DNA of 64,000 bases, from assembly GCF_028682635.1 (NCBI RefSeq), contig NZ_JANHLK010000001.1, positions 372,001-436,000 of the forward strand. The letters run 5' to 3'. Shown here piece by piece: positions 26,501 through 37,008 of this stretch. Source of the stretch: Pseudomonas putida. GTDB lineage: Bacteria; Pseudomonadota; Gammaproteobacteria; Pseudomonadales; Pseudomonadaceae. Position 1 is the stretch's first letter; the number at the start of each line of letters is the position of its first letter. Below the pieces are notes generated by a model, which was given only the letters and a program-made list of their open reading frames with translations, had not been told where the DNA came from and made no database searches. A program made the position numbers and the translations under genes.

Positions 26501-27034
26501 GATCTGGTCGAAGCCCTCGACACGCTCGAAAACGTAATTCGCAAGATCGACAAGGAAACCCGAAACCGTTTCAAAGATACCTTTGATCAGATCAATGGCG
26601 GTTTACAGGCACTTTTCCCAAAAGTTTTCGGTGGAGGCCGCGCGTATTTGGAACTGACGGGCGAAGATCTACTCGATACAGGGGTGACGATCATGGCGCA
26701 GCCGCCCGGAAAGAAGAACAGCACCATCCATTTGCTCTCCGGTGGCGAAAAAGCCCTGACCGCATTGGCCCTGGTTTTTGCGATCTTCAAGTTGAACCCG
26801 GCGCCGTTCTGCATGCTCGATGAAGTGGACGCGCCATTGGATGACGCTAACGTTGGACGTTATGCGCGACTGGTCAAGGAGATGTCGCAGACGGTGCAGT
26901 TCATCTACATCACCCACAACAAGATCGCCATGGAAATGGCCGAGCAATTGATGGGGGTGACGATGCACGAACCGGGTTGCTCGCGTCTGGTGGCGGTGGA
27001 TGTCGAGGAGGCCATGGCGATGGTGGATGCCTGA
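23546..27034 (+). CDS. smc: Chromosome segregation ATPase SMC
   Basis: 1162 residues. The N-terminal ATPase head holds the Walker A motif [20 protein letters not shown] (about 32). Two long coiled coils, very rich in E, Q, R and L, run from about 170-500 and 670-1010 around a hinge at about 510-640. The C-terminal head has the ABC signature [13 protein letters not shown] (near 1063) and Walker B [13 protein letters not shown]. SMC dimers with kleisin partners organise and help segregate the chromosome. Translation starts at a GTG (23546), two bases after the preceding stop; [14 protein letters not shown] is the canonical beginning. Confidence 0.97.
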   Translation: [1162 protein letters not shown]

Positions 27035-27289
27035 GGCGTGGCTTTCAGGGGGGATTTTTTTACAGTGGGACTCAATTTGCCATGCCGACTTGCTGGCCAA
27101 TCGACATATTCGCGGGACCAACGTGCCAGACGGTGTAAAGTTGCCTTTGGTCGTGCTAGTTTAATGTCAATTTTTCGTATACGTGGGTAAAACGCCTGTC
27201 AGAACATAGAGTTGGCGCCACGTTTTAAAGCGGTTTACAGAATGTAAGCCCCTTATTTTTCAGCATTTTTTATAGAGGCACGGGATTAC

Positions 27290-28144
27290 ATGGAAATCGG
27301 TCTGCGCGAGTGGCTGATCGTCATCGGCATTATTGTCATTGCCGGTATTCTTTTTGATGGCTGGCGCCGTATGCGCGGCGGCAAGGGAAAACTGAAATTC
27401 CGTCTCGACCGGAGCCTGTCCAACCTGCCCGAAGAGGACGCCAGCCCCGAGGTGTTGGGCCCGTCCCGCGTGCTGGATACGCACAAGGAACCGCAACTGG
27501 ACGAGCACGACCTGCCGTCGGTGAGCATGCCGGCCCGGGACTCCCGCGATTCGGGCTCCAAGCGCGGCAAGCGTGGCCATGGCGAGCCTTCCCAGGGCGA
27601 CATGAACCTCAGCCTGGACCTTGACGGCGGCCCGAGCTTCAGCAGCCGTGACGACGATTTCCCGGATGACACCAAGCCTGCGCCAGCGGTCAGCGACAAG
27701 GAACAGCCGCAAGCCGAGGAAGTGCTGGTCATCAGCGTGATCTGCCGCGATCCTGCCGGCTTCAAAGGCCCGGCCCTGCTGCAGAACATTCTCGAAAGCG
27801 GCCTGCGTTTTGGCGAAATGGACATCTTCCACCGCCACGAAAGCATGGCCGGCAATGGCGAAGTGCTGTTCTCCATGGCCAACGCGGTCAAGCCGGGCGT
27901 GTTCGACCTGGACGACATCGACCACTTCAGCACCCCGGCGGTGAGCTTCTTCCTCGGCCTGCCAGGCCCGCGTCATCCGAAGCAGGCCTTCGACGTGATG
28001 GTGGCGGCGGCGCGTAAATTGTCGCAAGAGCTGAACGGCGAACTGAAGGACGACCAGCGCAGCGTACTGACCGCCCAGACGATCGAGCACTACCGTCAGC
28101 GCATCGTTGAATTTGAACGTCGCGCATTGACCCAGAAGCGCTGA
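27290..28144 (+). CDS. zipA: Cell division protein ZipA
   Basis: 284 residues. A single N-terminal membrane segment ([13 protein letters not shown], about 10-22) is followed by basic residues, then a long charged low-complexity linker (about 45-140). A C-terminal FtsZ-binding domain (about 143-280) contains [23 protein letters not shown] and [18 protein letters not shown]. ZipA anchors FtsZ filaments to the inner membrane at the division site. The order smc-zipA-ligA is typical of Pseudomonas. The 255 bases between smc and zipA presumably carry its promoter. Confidence 0.95.
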   Translation: MEIGLREWLIVIGIIVIAGILFDGWRRMRGGKGKLKFRLDRSLSNLPEEDASPEVLGPSRVLDTHKEPQLDEHDLPSVSMPARDSRDSGSKRGKRGHGEPSQGDMNLSLDLDGGPSFSSRDDDFPDDTKPAPAVSDKEQPQAEEVLVISVICRDPAGFKGPALLQNILESGLRFGEMDIFHRHESMAGNGEVLFSMANAVKPGVFDLDDIDHFSTPAVSFFLGLPGPRHPKQAFDVMVAAARKLSQELNGELKDDQRSVLTAQTIEHYRQRIVEFERRALTQKR

Positions 28145-28177
28145 TATTTGCACCGTGTGGATATCCACCTCCACACC

Positions 28178-28245
28178 CTGTAGGAGCCGGCTTGCTGGCG
28201 ATGGCGTATTTGAAATCGCCTTCGCCGGCAAGCCGGACTCCTACA
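28178..28245. repeat. REP-type palindrome, class B
   Basis: CTGTAGGAGCCGGCTTGCTGG and GCCGGCAAGCCGGACTCCTACA are inverted around GCGATGGCG-like spacer, in the gap between zipA and ligA. Confidence 0.85.
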
Positions 28246-28272
28246 ATGATTTGTACAGCATCAACAAATTGA

Positions 28273-30669
<2,397 letters not shown>

Positions 30670-30682
30670 CGCCCTCAAGATC

Positions 30683-30769
30683 AAAAGATCGCAGCCTGCG
30701 GCAGCTCCTACAAGGATCGCGCAAACGCCGCCGTCCCCCTGTAGGAGCTGCCGAAGGCTGCGATCTTTT
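30683..30769. repeat. REP-type palindrome, class A
   Basis: AAAAGATCGCAGCCTGCGGC and its nearly perfect inverted copy enclose GTAGGAGC arms, directly downstream of ligA. Confidence 0.85.
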
Positions 30770-30848
30770 GATTCACCCCCGCAAAGCGGGGGAACGATCA
30801 CCCCCCAGCAATGATCTAGTCTTGGCAAGCCCCAGGGAGAGATCGCTC

Positions 30849-32012
30849 ATGTACCGCTTCTTCGAACAGCTCAGCTCGCGCATCGCCGCCCCCTTCATGG
30901 GCGAAAGCTCGCGCAACAGCAAGATCTGGCCCTGTCGTTGCGGCCAGTCGCTGTTCTTTCGCAACAGCCAGTGCCTGGCGTGTTCGGCAGCCCTGGGTTA
31001 CCAACCCGAGCAGAGTCGCCTGTCCTCGCTACAACCGGGCGAGCAGCCCGACACCTGGCTACTCGACGCCGATCCCGCAGCCGGCATGTTCCGGCGCTGC
31101 GCCAATCTCGATTCCCCAGCCGCCTGCAACTGGCTGCTGCCAGCCAACGACCACGATGCCCTATGCATCGCCTGCAGCCTGAACCGTACCATCCCCGATT
31201 TATCCATCGCCGAAAACCACGAGCGCTGGCGCAAGGTGGAAACCGCCAAGCGCCGCCTGATCGCGCAGTTGCTCAGCCTCGGGTTGCAAGTCATCCCGAA
31301 AACCCAGGACGAAGAAACCGGCCTGGCCTTCGACGTCATCGGCGTCGACCTCGAAGGCAAGGCACCCACCACCGGCCACGCCAACGGCCTGATCACCCTC
31401 GACATCAAGGAAGCCGACGACGCCCACCGCGAACAGGTGCGGGTGCAGATGCACGAACCCTATCGCACCTTGCTCGGGCATTTCCGTCACGAAGTCGGGC
31501 ATTATTATTGGGACCGCCTGATTGCCAACAGCGACTGGCTGCAACCCTTTCGCGACCTGTTCGGCGATGAACGCGCCAGCTACGCCGATGCCCTGGAACG
31601 GCATTACCAGCAAGGCGCGCCGCTCGACTGGCAGCAGCAGTACGTCAGCGCCTACGCCACCATGCACCCTTGGGAAGACTGGGCCGAAACCTGGGCTCAC
31701 TATCTGCACATGATGGACGCCGTCGACACCGCGCTCGGCTTTGGCATGAGCGCGCGGGAAATGGACTTCGACTACCAGCCGTTTCCCTCCAGCACCCTCT
31801 ACGATCCGCAGCACCCCGGTGGCGCCGCCTTCCTGTCGTTCGTCAACGCCTGGATCGAACTGGCCGGCATGCTCAACGAGCTGTCGCGCAGCATGGGCCA
31901 GCCGGATTTCTACCCCTTCGTGCTGCCGCCCGCGGTGATCGCCAAGCTGCACTTCATCCACTTGGTGATCCAGCGCGAAGGCGGCAGGGCCGACGAGGTG
32001 CTGGCACAATAG
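30849..32012 (+). CDS. Putative zinc-binding metallopeptidase with N-terminal zinc ribbon
   Basis: 387 residues. The N-terminal part has a Cys-rich ribbon: WPCRCGQSLFFRNSQCLACSA (about 28-48) and later RRCAN and CIACSLNRTIPD. The C-terminal part carries HEVGH at 214-218 in LGHFRHEVGHYYWDRL, with EDWAETWAHYLH downstream supplying a possible third ligand, so a zinc-dependent hydrolase is likely. This layout matches the putative zinc-binding metallopeptidase family seen in many proteobacteria, whose substrate is unknown. There is no signal peptide, suggesting a cytoplasmic location. It stands alone between ligA and the PepSY operon. Confidence 0.8.
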   Translation: MYRFFEQLSSRIAAPFMGESSRNSKIWPCRCGQSLFFRNSQCLACSAALGYQPEQSRLSSLQPGEQPDTWLLDADPAAGMFRRCANLDSPAACNWLLPANDHDALCIACSLNRTIPDLSIAENHERWRKVETAKRRLIAQLLSLGLQVIPKTQDEETGLAFDVIGVDLEGKAPTTGHANGLITLDIKEADDAHREQVRVQMHEPYRTLLGHFRHEVGHYYWDRLIANSDWLQPFRDLFGDERASYADALERHYQQGAPLDWQQQYVSAYATMHPWEDWAETWAHYLHMMDAVDTALGFGMSAREMDFDYQPFPSSTLYDPQHPGGAAFLSFVNAWIELAGMLNELSRSMGQPDFYPFVLPPAVIAKLHFIHLVIQREGGRADEVLAQ

Positions 32013-32099
32013 TCGCGCATGATGGCAATTCAGTTTCAATTAAGTTGGTTTCGCTAAGGTGGCCCCCGTAGGCAACACATAAAAAATACGGAGACACCC

Positions 32100-32408
32100 A
32101 TGAAATCCTTTACTGCCCTGTTCGCCGCATCCCTCATCGGCCTGACCGCCAACCTCGCCCAGGCGCGCGACCTCGGCCCCGACGAAGCCCTGAGGCTGCG
32201 CGACGCTGGTACCATTGTGTCTTTCGAGAAGCTCAATGCCACGGCGCTGGCCAAGCATCCCGGCTCCACCGTCACCGAAACCGAACTGGAAGAAGAGTAC
32301 GGCAAGTACATCTACCAGGTTGAACTGCGCGACCCGCAGGGCATCGAGTGGGACCTGGAGCTGGACGCGGTCAGCGGGCAGATTCTCAAGGATCATCAGG
32401 ACACGTAA
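32100..32408 (+). CDS. Small secreted PepSY-domain protein 1
   Basis: 102 residues with a signal peptide (FTALFAASLIGLTANLAQA, cleavage near 22) and a PepSY-like domain ending in YIYQVELRDPQGIEWDLELDAVSGQILK. PepSY proteins are usually periplasmic inhibitors or sensory modules. It is the first gene of a four-gene operon with a second PepSY gene, a response regulator and a histidine kinase, so it may act as a periplasmic input or target of that two-component system. Its stop overlaps the next start (TAATG). ACGGAGA lies six bases before the ATG. Confidence 0.85.
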   Translation: MKSFTALFAASLIGLTANLAQARDLGPDEALRLRDAGTIVSFEKLNATALAKHPGSTVTETELEEEYGKYIYQVELRDPQGIEWDLELDAVSGQILKDHQDT

Positions 32409-32731
32409 TGACGCTGCATTCCTTTTCCCCTCGACGCGTCAGCGGCCGCATGGCCCTGGCGCTGCTGGTTTTCTGCTCGGTGGTCATGGCCCGCGACCTC
32501 GACCAGGACGAGGCCCTGCGCCTGCGCCAACAGGGCGTGATCCTGCCGCTCGAGCAGCTTCTGCAAAAAGCGCTGGATCGTTATCCGGGGGCCAAGCTGC
32601 TGGAAGCCGAGCTCGAAGAGAAGCACGACGTCTACATTTATGAAGTCGAATTGCTGACCACCGAGGGTGTGGTCCGCGAACTGGACATCGACGCCACCAC
32701 CGGCCATTTACTCAAAGACAAGGAAGATTGA
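32408..32731 (+). CDS. Small secreted PepSY-domain protein 2
   Basis: 107 residues with a signal-like hydrophobic segment (MALALLVFCSVVMA) and a PepSY-like region (LLEAELEEKHDVYIYEVELLTTEGVVRELDIDATTGHLLK). It is a paralogue of the preceding gene: both share the pattern ARDL, DQDEALRLR, YIYEVEL and TGHLLKD. The ATG overlaps the upstream stop by one base, so translation is coupled. Tandem duplication followed by divergence is the simplest origin. Confidence 0.85.
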   Translation: MTLHSFSPRRVSGRMALALLVFCSVVMARDLDQDEALRLRQQGVILPLEQLLQKALDRYPGAKLLEAELEEKHDVYIYEVELLTTEGVVRELDIDATTGHLLKDKED

Positions 32732-32734
32732 CCG

Positions 32735-33403
32735 ATGCGATTGCTCCTGGTGGAAGACCACGTGCCGCTGGCCGACGAACTGGTGGCCGGCCTCAATCGC
32801 CAAGGTTATGCCGTGGACTGGCTGGCCGACGGCCGCGACGCGGTGCACCAGGGCAGCACCGAACCCTATGACCTGATCATCCTCGACCTCGGCCTGCCGG
32901 GGCTGCCCGGGCTAGACGTGTTGACCCAGTGGCGCGCCGCCGGCCTGGCGACGCCGGTGCTGATCCTCACCGCCCGCGGTTCCTGGGCCGAGCGCATCGA
33001 AGGCCTCAAGGCCGGCGCCGACGACTACCTGACCAAACCTTTCCACCCTGAAGAACTGCACCTGCGCATCCAGGCCCTGTTGCGCCGCTCCCACGGCCAG
33101 GTCAATCAACCGACCCTCAAGGCCGCCGGCCTGCAACTGGATGAGGGTCGCCAGTGCGTCACCCGCGATGGCGCCGACATCCAGCTCACGGCCGCCGAGT
33201 TTCGCCTGTTGCGCTACTTCATGCTGCACCCGGAACAGATCCTCTCCAAAAGCCACTTGGCCGAACACCTCTACGACGGTGAAACCGAGCGCGATTCCAA
33301 CGTGCTGGAAGTCCACGTCAACCACCTGCGGCGCAAACTCGGGCGCGACGTGATCGAAACCCGTCGCGGCCAGGGTTACCTGCTGGGTGGGCAAGCCCGG
33401 TGA
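32735..33403 (+). CDS. OmpR-family response regulator
   Basis: 222 residues: a receiver domain with the phosphoacceptor Asp51 in [10 protein letters not shown], the acidic pair at VEDH and the lysine in [10 protein letters not shown], followed by an OmpR/PhoB winged helix (about 125-220: [32 protein letters not shown]). It resembles the PhoP/QseB/PmrA branch. It starts 3 bases after the second PepSY gene and its stop overlaps the kinase start (GTGA), so all four genes are one unit. Targets are unknown. Confidence 0.93.
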   Translation: MRLLLVEDHVPLADELVAGLNRQGYAVDWLADGRDAVHQGSTEPYDLIILDLGLPGLPGLDVLTQWRAAGLATPVLILTARGSWAERIEGLKAGADDYLTKPFHPEELHLRIQALLRRSHGQVNQPTLKAAGLQLDEGRQCVTRDGADIQLTAAEFRLLRYFMLHPEQILSKSHLAEHLYDGETERDSNVLEVHVNHLRRKLGRDVIETRRGQGYLLGGQAR

Positions 33404-34713
33404 GGTCGATCCAGCGCCGTTTGAGCCTGGGCCTGATCAGTGTGATGGTGATCGTCGGCCTGGTGTTGGCACAAACCAGCCTGTGGCTGTTCGAAGTGGG
33501 ATTGCAGCGCTACCTCGAAGCCGGCTTGCGCAACGACAGCGAAAACCTGCTGGTGGCGCTGGTGCGCGGCCCCCAGGGTTTGCAACTGGATGAGCGTCTG
33601 CTGTCGCCGGCTTACCAGCGGCCGTTTTCCGGCCACTATTTCCGCATCGATTTTGCTGACAGCCACTGGCGCTCCCGTTCACTCTGGGACCAGGAACTGC
33701 CACGTCTCGAACGGCCGGGCCTGGAGAGCAACCTGCAACTGGGCCCGGAAGGCCAGCAACTGCTGGTGCTGCGTTCGGACTATCGGCGCCTCGGCCAGTC
33801 GATTTCCATCAGCGTGGCCCAGGACTACACCCCGGTGCGCGAAAGCTTCCAGCGCATGCAACAGATCGGCCTCGGCCTGGGGCTGGCGGGCCTGCTGCTA
33901 ATCCTGCTGCTGCAACGGCTCACCGTGCGCCGCGCCTTGCGCCCGCTGGAAAAGGCCCGGGAACAGATCGCGCAACTGCAACAGGGCCAGCGCTCGCAAC
34001 TCGACGATCAGGTGCCGATCGAGCTGGAACCACTGGTGACCCAGATCAACCACTTGCTGGCCCACACCGAAGACAGTCTCAAGCGTTCGCGCAATGCCCT
34101 GGGCAACCTCGGCCATGCCCTGAAAACCCCATTGGCGGTGTTGTTGAGCCTGGCCTCCAGCGAACAACTCGACGCCCACCCGCAACTGCGCCAGGTCCTC
34201 AAGGACCAGCTGGAACAGGTCCGCCTGCGCCTCAATCGCGAACTCAACCGCGCCCGCCTGGCCGGCGACGCATTGCCCGGGGCCTTGTTCGATTGCGACG
34301 CCGAACTGCCGGGATTGCTCGCCACCCTGAACATGATCCACGGCGAACACCTGCACCTCAGCTATGTCGCGCCCAGCGGCCTGCAGCTGCCCTGGGACCG
34401 CGAAGACCTGCTGGAACTGCTCGGCAACCTGCTGGACAACGCCTGCAAATGGGCGGACGCCGAAGTTCGCCTGAGCGTGATCGAAACCGCACAAGCCTAC
34501 GAGCTGAGCGTGGAAGACGACGGCCCGGGAATTCCCCAGGACCAGCGCGATCAGGTAATCAGCCGCGGCACCCGCCTGGATGAACAGACCGACGGCCATG
34601 GCCTGGGCCTGGGCATCGTGCGCGACATCGTCGACAGCTGGGGCGGGCAGCTACTGCTGCAAGAAAGCGAGTGGGGCGGCTTGAAAGTGACCATCGACTT
34701 ACCCAAACGCTGA
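33400..34713 (+). CDS. Two-component sensor histidine kinase
   Basis: 437 residues with GTG start. An N-terminal TM helix (about 9-27) and a second at about 155-172 flank a periplasmic sensor of about 125 residues. Then follow a HAMP-like linker, the dimerisation box [12 protein letters not shown] with His239, and the ATPase motifs N ([14 protein letters not shown]), G1 (DDGPGIP) and G2 ([13 protein letters not shown]). It should phosphorylate the response regulator encoded immediately upstream. PhoQ-like architecture together with PepSY neighbours suggests envelope stress or cation sensing, which is inference only. Confidence 0.93.
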   Translation: MRSIQRRLSLGLISVMVIVGLVLAQTSLWLFEVGLQRYLEAGLRNDSENLLVALVRGPQGLQLDERLLSPAYQRPFSGHYFRIDFADSHWRSRSLWDQELPRLERPGLESNLQLGPEGQQLLVLRSDYRRLGQSISISVAQDYTPVRESFQRMQQIGLGLGLAGLLLILLLQRLTVRRALRPLEKAREQIAQLQQGQRSQLDDQVPIELEPLVTQINHLLAHTEDSLKRSRNALGNLGHALKTPLAVLLSLASSEQLDAHPQLRQVLKDQLEQVRLRLNRELNRARLAGDALPGALFDCDAELPGLLATLNMIHGEHLHLSYVAPSGLQLPWDREDLLELLGNLLDNACKWADAEVRLSVIETAQAYELSVEDDGPGIPQDQRDQVISRGTRLDEQTDGHGLGLGIVRDIVDSWGGQLLLQESEWGGLKVTIDLPKR

Positions 34714-34726
34714 AACAACGGGGCGA

Positions 34727-35746
34727 TCAACGCCCCTCGAGCAACCCGGCCGCCTGATCCAGCAAGGCCAGCGGATCCTTCGCCTTGTGGATATCCACCG
34801 ACAACAACTGACGAAACTTGCGCGCGCCCGGAAACCCGGTACCCAGCCCCAGCACATGGCGAGTGATATGGTGCATCGCGCCACCGGCTTCCAGGTGCGC
34901 AGCGATATAAGGTCGCAACTGCGCCAACGCCTCGGCGCGAGAGATCACCGGCGCGCTGCTGCCAAACAACTGCTGATCCACCTCGGCCATCACATAGGGA
35001 TTGTGATAAGCCTCACGCCCGAGCATCACCCCGTCGAACGTCTGCAAATGCTCGTGACAGGCTTCCAGGCTCTTGATCCCGCCATTGAGAATAATCTCCA
35101 GCTCAGGGAAGTCCGCCTTCAACCGCGCGGCCACGTCATAACGCAACGGCGGAATATCGCGATTCTCCTTCGGCGACAACCCCTCCAGAATCGCAATCCG
35201 CGCATGCACGGTAAAACTGGTGCAACCGGCATCGCGCACCGTGCCAACGAAATCGCACAGCTCTTCATAGCTGTCCCGCCCATTGATCCCGATCCGATGC
35301 TTGACCGTCACCGGAATCGACACTGCATCGCGCATCGCCTTCACACAATCAGCCACCAACTGCGGATGCCCCATCAGGCACGCGCCGATCATATTGTTCT
35401 GCACCCTGTCACTGGGGCAGCCCACATTCAGATTCACCTCATCGTACCCATGTTCCTGCGCCATCCGCGCACAAGCCGCCAAATCCAACGGCACACTGCC
35501 ACCCAACTGCAACGCCAACGGATGCTCGGCTTCGTTGTGCCGCAGGAACCGCTCGTGATCACCGTTGAGCAAGGCACCGGTGGTGACCATTTCGGTGTAG
35601 AGCAGCGCGTGCTTGGAGAGCAGGCGCAGGAAGAAACGGCAGTGACGGTCGGTCCAATCCATCATCGGCGCCACACTGAAGCGGCGAGACGGCTCGGTGC
35701 GGGTAGGGCTAGTATTTACGGGCGCTTTAGGTTTTTCGAAATTCAT
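34727..35746 (-). CDS. dusA: tRNA-dihydrouridine(20/20a) synthase DusA
   Basis: 339 residues. This FMN enzyme reduces U20/U20a in the tRNA D-loop. Family motifs are FSVAPMMDWTDRHCR (about 23-37), NLNVGCPSDRVQ with the catalytic Cys110, VTVKHRIGI and NGGIKS. The conserved sequence starts near residue 19, preceded by an unconserved tail (NFEKPKAPVNTSPTRTE). The prophage begins right at this 5' end, so the tail, start codon and promoter may come from the phage side of the junction. The frame is intact and the enzyme should be functional if transcribed. Confidence 0.94.
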   Translation of the reverse strand: MNFEKPKAPVNTSPTRTEPSRRFSVAPMMDWTDRHCRFFLRLLSKHALLYTEMVTTGALLNGDHERFLRHNEAEHPLALQLGGSVPLDLAACARMAQEHGYDEVNLNVGCPSDRVQNNMIGACLMGHPQLVADCVKAMRDAVSIPVTVKHRIGINGRDSYEELCDFVGTVRDAGCTSFTVHARIAILEGLSPKENRDIPPLRYDVAARLKADFPELEIILNGGIKSLEACHEHLQTFDGVMLGREAYHNPYVMAEVDQQLFGSSAPVISRAEALAQLRPYIAAHLEAGGAMHHITRHVLGLGTGFPGARKFRQLLSVDIHKAKDPLALLDQAAGLLEGR

Positions 35747-35760
35747 TGATACTGATCTTT
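35640..35760. other. Probable attL junction of the prophage at the 5' end of dusA
   Basis: The chromosome changes from core genes to phage genes here, with the integrase reading away from dusA. Integration at the 5' end of dusA is a known habit of a group of tyrosine integrases. The core repeat cannot be identified because the other prophage end is not in the window. Confidence 0.5.
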
Positions 35761-35804
35761 TATACAGCGGTTTTTACCCATTTTTCCTTGTTTTTCGAAG
35801 TCGG

Positions 35805-35842
35805 TTGCTACAATGTAGCAAGCGTATTCGGCAATGTAGCAA
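35805..35842. repeat. Small repeats upstream of the integrase
   Basis: A perfect 17-base dyad TTGCTAC-AAT-GTAGCAA (35805-35821) is followed at 35832-35842 by a further direct copy of CAATGTAGCAA. GTAGCAA thus occurs three times in 38 bases, seven bases before the integrase start. They could be arm-type integrase sites or an operator controlling int. Confidence 0.5.
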
Positions 35843-35848
35843 CTGGAA

Positions 35849-36940
35849 ATGGGCACGATCACATCACGCAAGCGCAAGGACAACTCGACGGCCTACACGG
35901 CGCAGATACGGATCAATCGGGACGGGAAGACAGTTTATCAGGAAAGCCAGACCTTCGACCGCAAGCAGGTCGCCCAGGCCTGGATCAAGCGTCGCGAGAC
36001 GGAGCTGGCCGAACCGGGTGCCATCGAGCGCGCGAACCGCAAGGGCGTGACGATCCGGAAGATTATCGAGCAGTATCTGGACGAGTACGAGAAGATCCGC
36101 CCGCTGGGCAAGACCAAGAACGCCACGCTGAAGGCGATTAAGGACACCTGGCTGGGCGAACTCGACGACTCGGCGCTGACAAGCCAAAAGCTGGTGGAGT
36201 TTGCCCAGTGGCGGATGAGCAAGGAAGGCGGTGGTGTCCAGGCGCAGACGGTCGGCAACGATCTGTCGCACCTGGGGGCGGTGTTGTCCGTGGCCCGACC
36301 GGCGTGGGGTTATGAGGTCGACCCGCTGGCGATGCCGGATGCGCGCAAGGTGTTACGCAAGCTCGGCCTGGTCAGCAAGAGCAAGGAACGCAACCGCCGG
36401 CCGTCCCTCGACGAGCTGGACAAGCTGATGGAGCATTTCTTCGAGATGCAGACGCGGCGCAAAGCCCAGATCGACATGCCGAAGATCATCGCTTTTGCGA
36501 TTTTCTCAACGCGTCGGCAGGAGGAGATCACACGGATCCGCTGGGACGATCTCGACGAAACCCGGCAGGCGGTGCTGGTGCGCAACATGAAAAACCCCGG
36601 GCAGAAGATCGGCAATAACGTTTGGTGTCATTTGCCGGATGAGGCCTGGGCGATCCTCCAGTCCATGCCTAAGGCGGAGAGGGAGATCTTTCCCTACAAC
36701 AGCAGGTCGGTGTCGGCATCCTTTACCCGAGCATGCCTCTTCCTTGAGATTGAGGATCTACATTTTCATGATCTGCGGCATGACGGGGTGAGTCGGTTGT
36801 TCGAGATGGACTGGGATATACCGCGAGTGTCGAGTGTTTCAGGGCATCGGGATTGGAATTCGTTGAGGCGATATACGCACTTGCGAGGAAGAGGTGATAT
36901 CTACCTAGGATGGAAATGCCTACCTGTATTGACTAGGTAA
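35849..36940 (+). CDS. Phage tyrosine integrase
   Basis: 363 residues. A small N-terminal arm-binding region (about 1-50) and a core-binding SAM-like domain (about 68-150) precede a catalytic domain with Arg222/223 in STRRQEEITRIRW, His307 and Arg310 in FHDLRHDGVSRLF, His333 in SGHRDW and the nucleophile Tyr342 in LRRYTHL. It catalyses integration at, and excision from, the dusA attachment site. Small repeats lie just upstream. No excisionase gene is recognised in this window. Confidence 0.93.
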   Translation: MGTITSRKRKDNSTAYTAQIRINRDGKTVYQESQTFDRKQVAQAWIKRRETELAEPGAIERANRKGVTIRKIIEQYLDEYEKIRPLGKTKNATLKAIKDTWLGELDDSALTSQKLVEFAQWRMSKEGGGVQAQTVGNDLSHLGAVLSVARPAWGYEVDPLAMPDARKVLRKLGLVSKSKERNRRPSLDELDKLMEHFFEMQTRRKAQIDMPKIIAFAIFSTRRQEEITRIRWDDLDETRQAVLVRNMKNPGQKIGNNVWCHLPDEAWAILQSMPKAEREIFPYNSRSVSASFTRACLFLEIEDLHFHDLRHDGVSRLFEMDWDIPRVSSVSGHRDWNSLRRYTHLRGRGDIYLGWKCLPVLTR

Positions 36941-37008
36941 TCGCCGGTATTAGCTGATATTATGCTGATAAGTTGCTCCTTCAACTATAGGGTTTTTGGG
37001 TGGGTCTA

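Noticed and set aside
35731..35799. GTTTTTCGAA occurring at 35731 and 35790 as a possible att repeat
   Set aside because: Ten bases is short, both copies lie on the same side of the junction, and an att core must recur at the far prophage end, which is not in the window.
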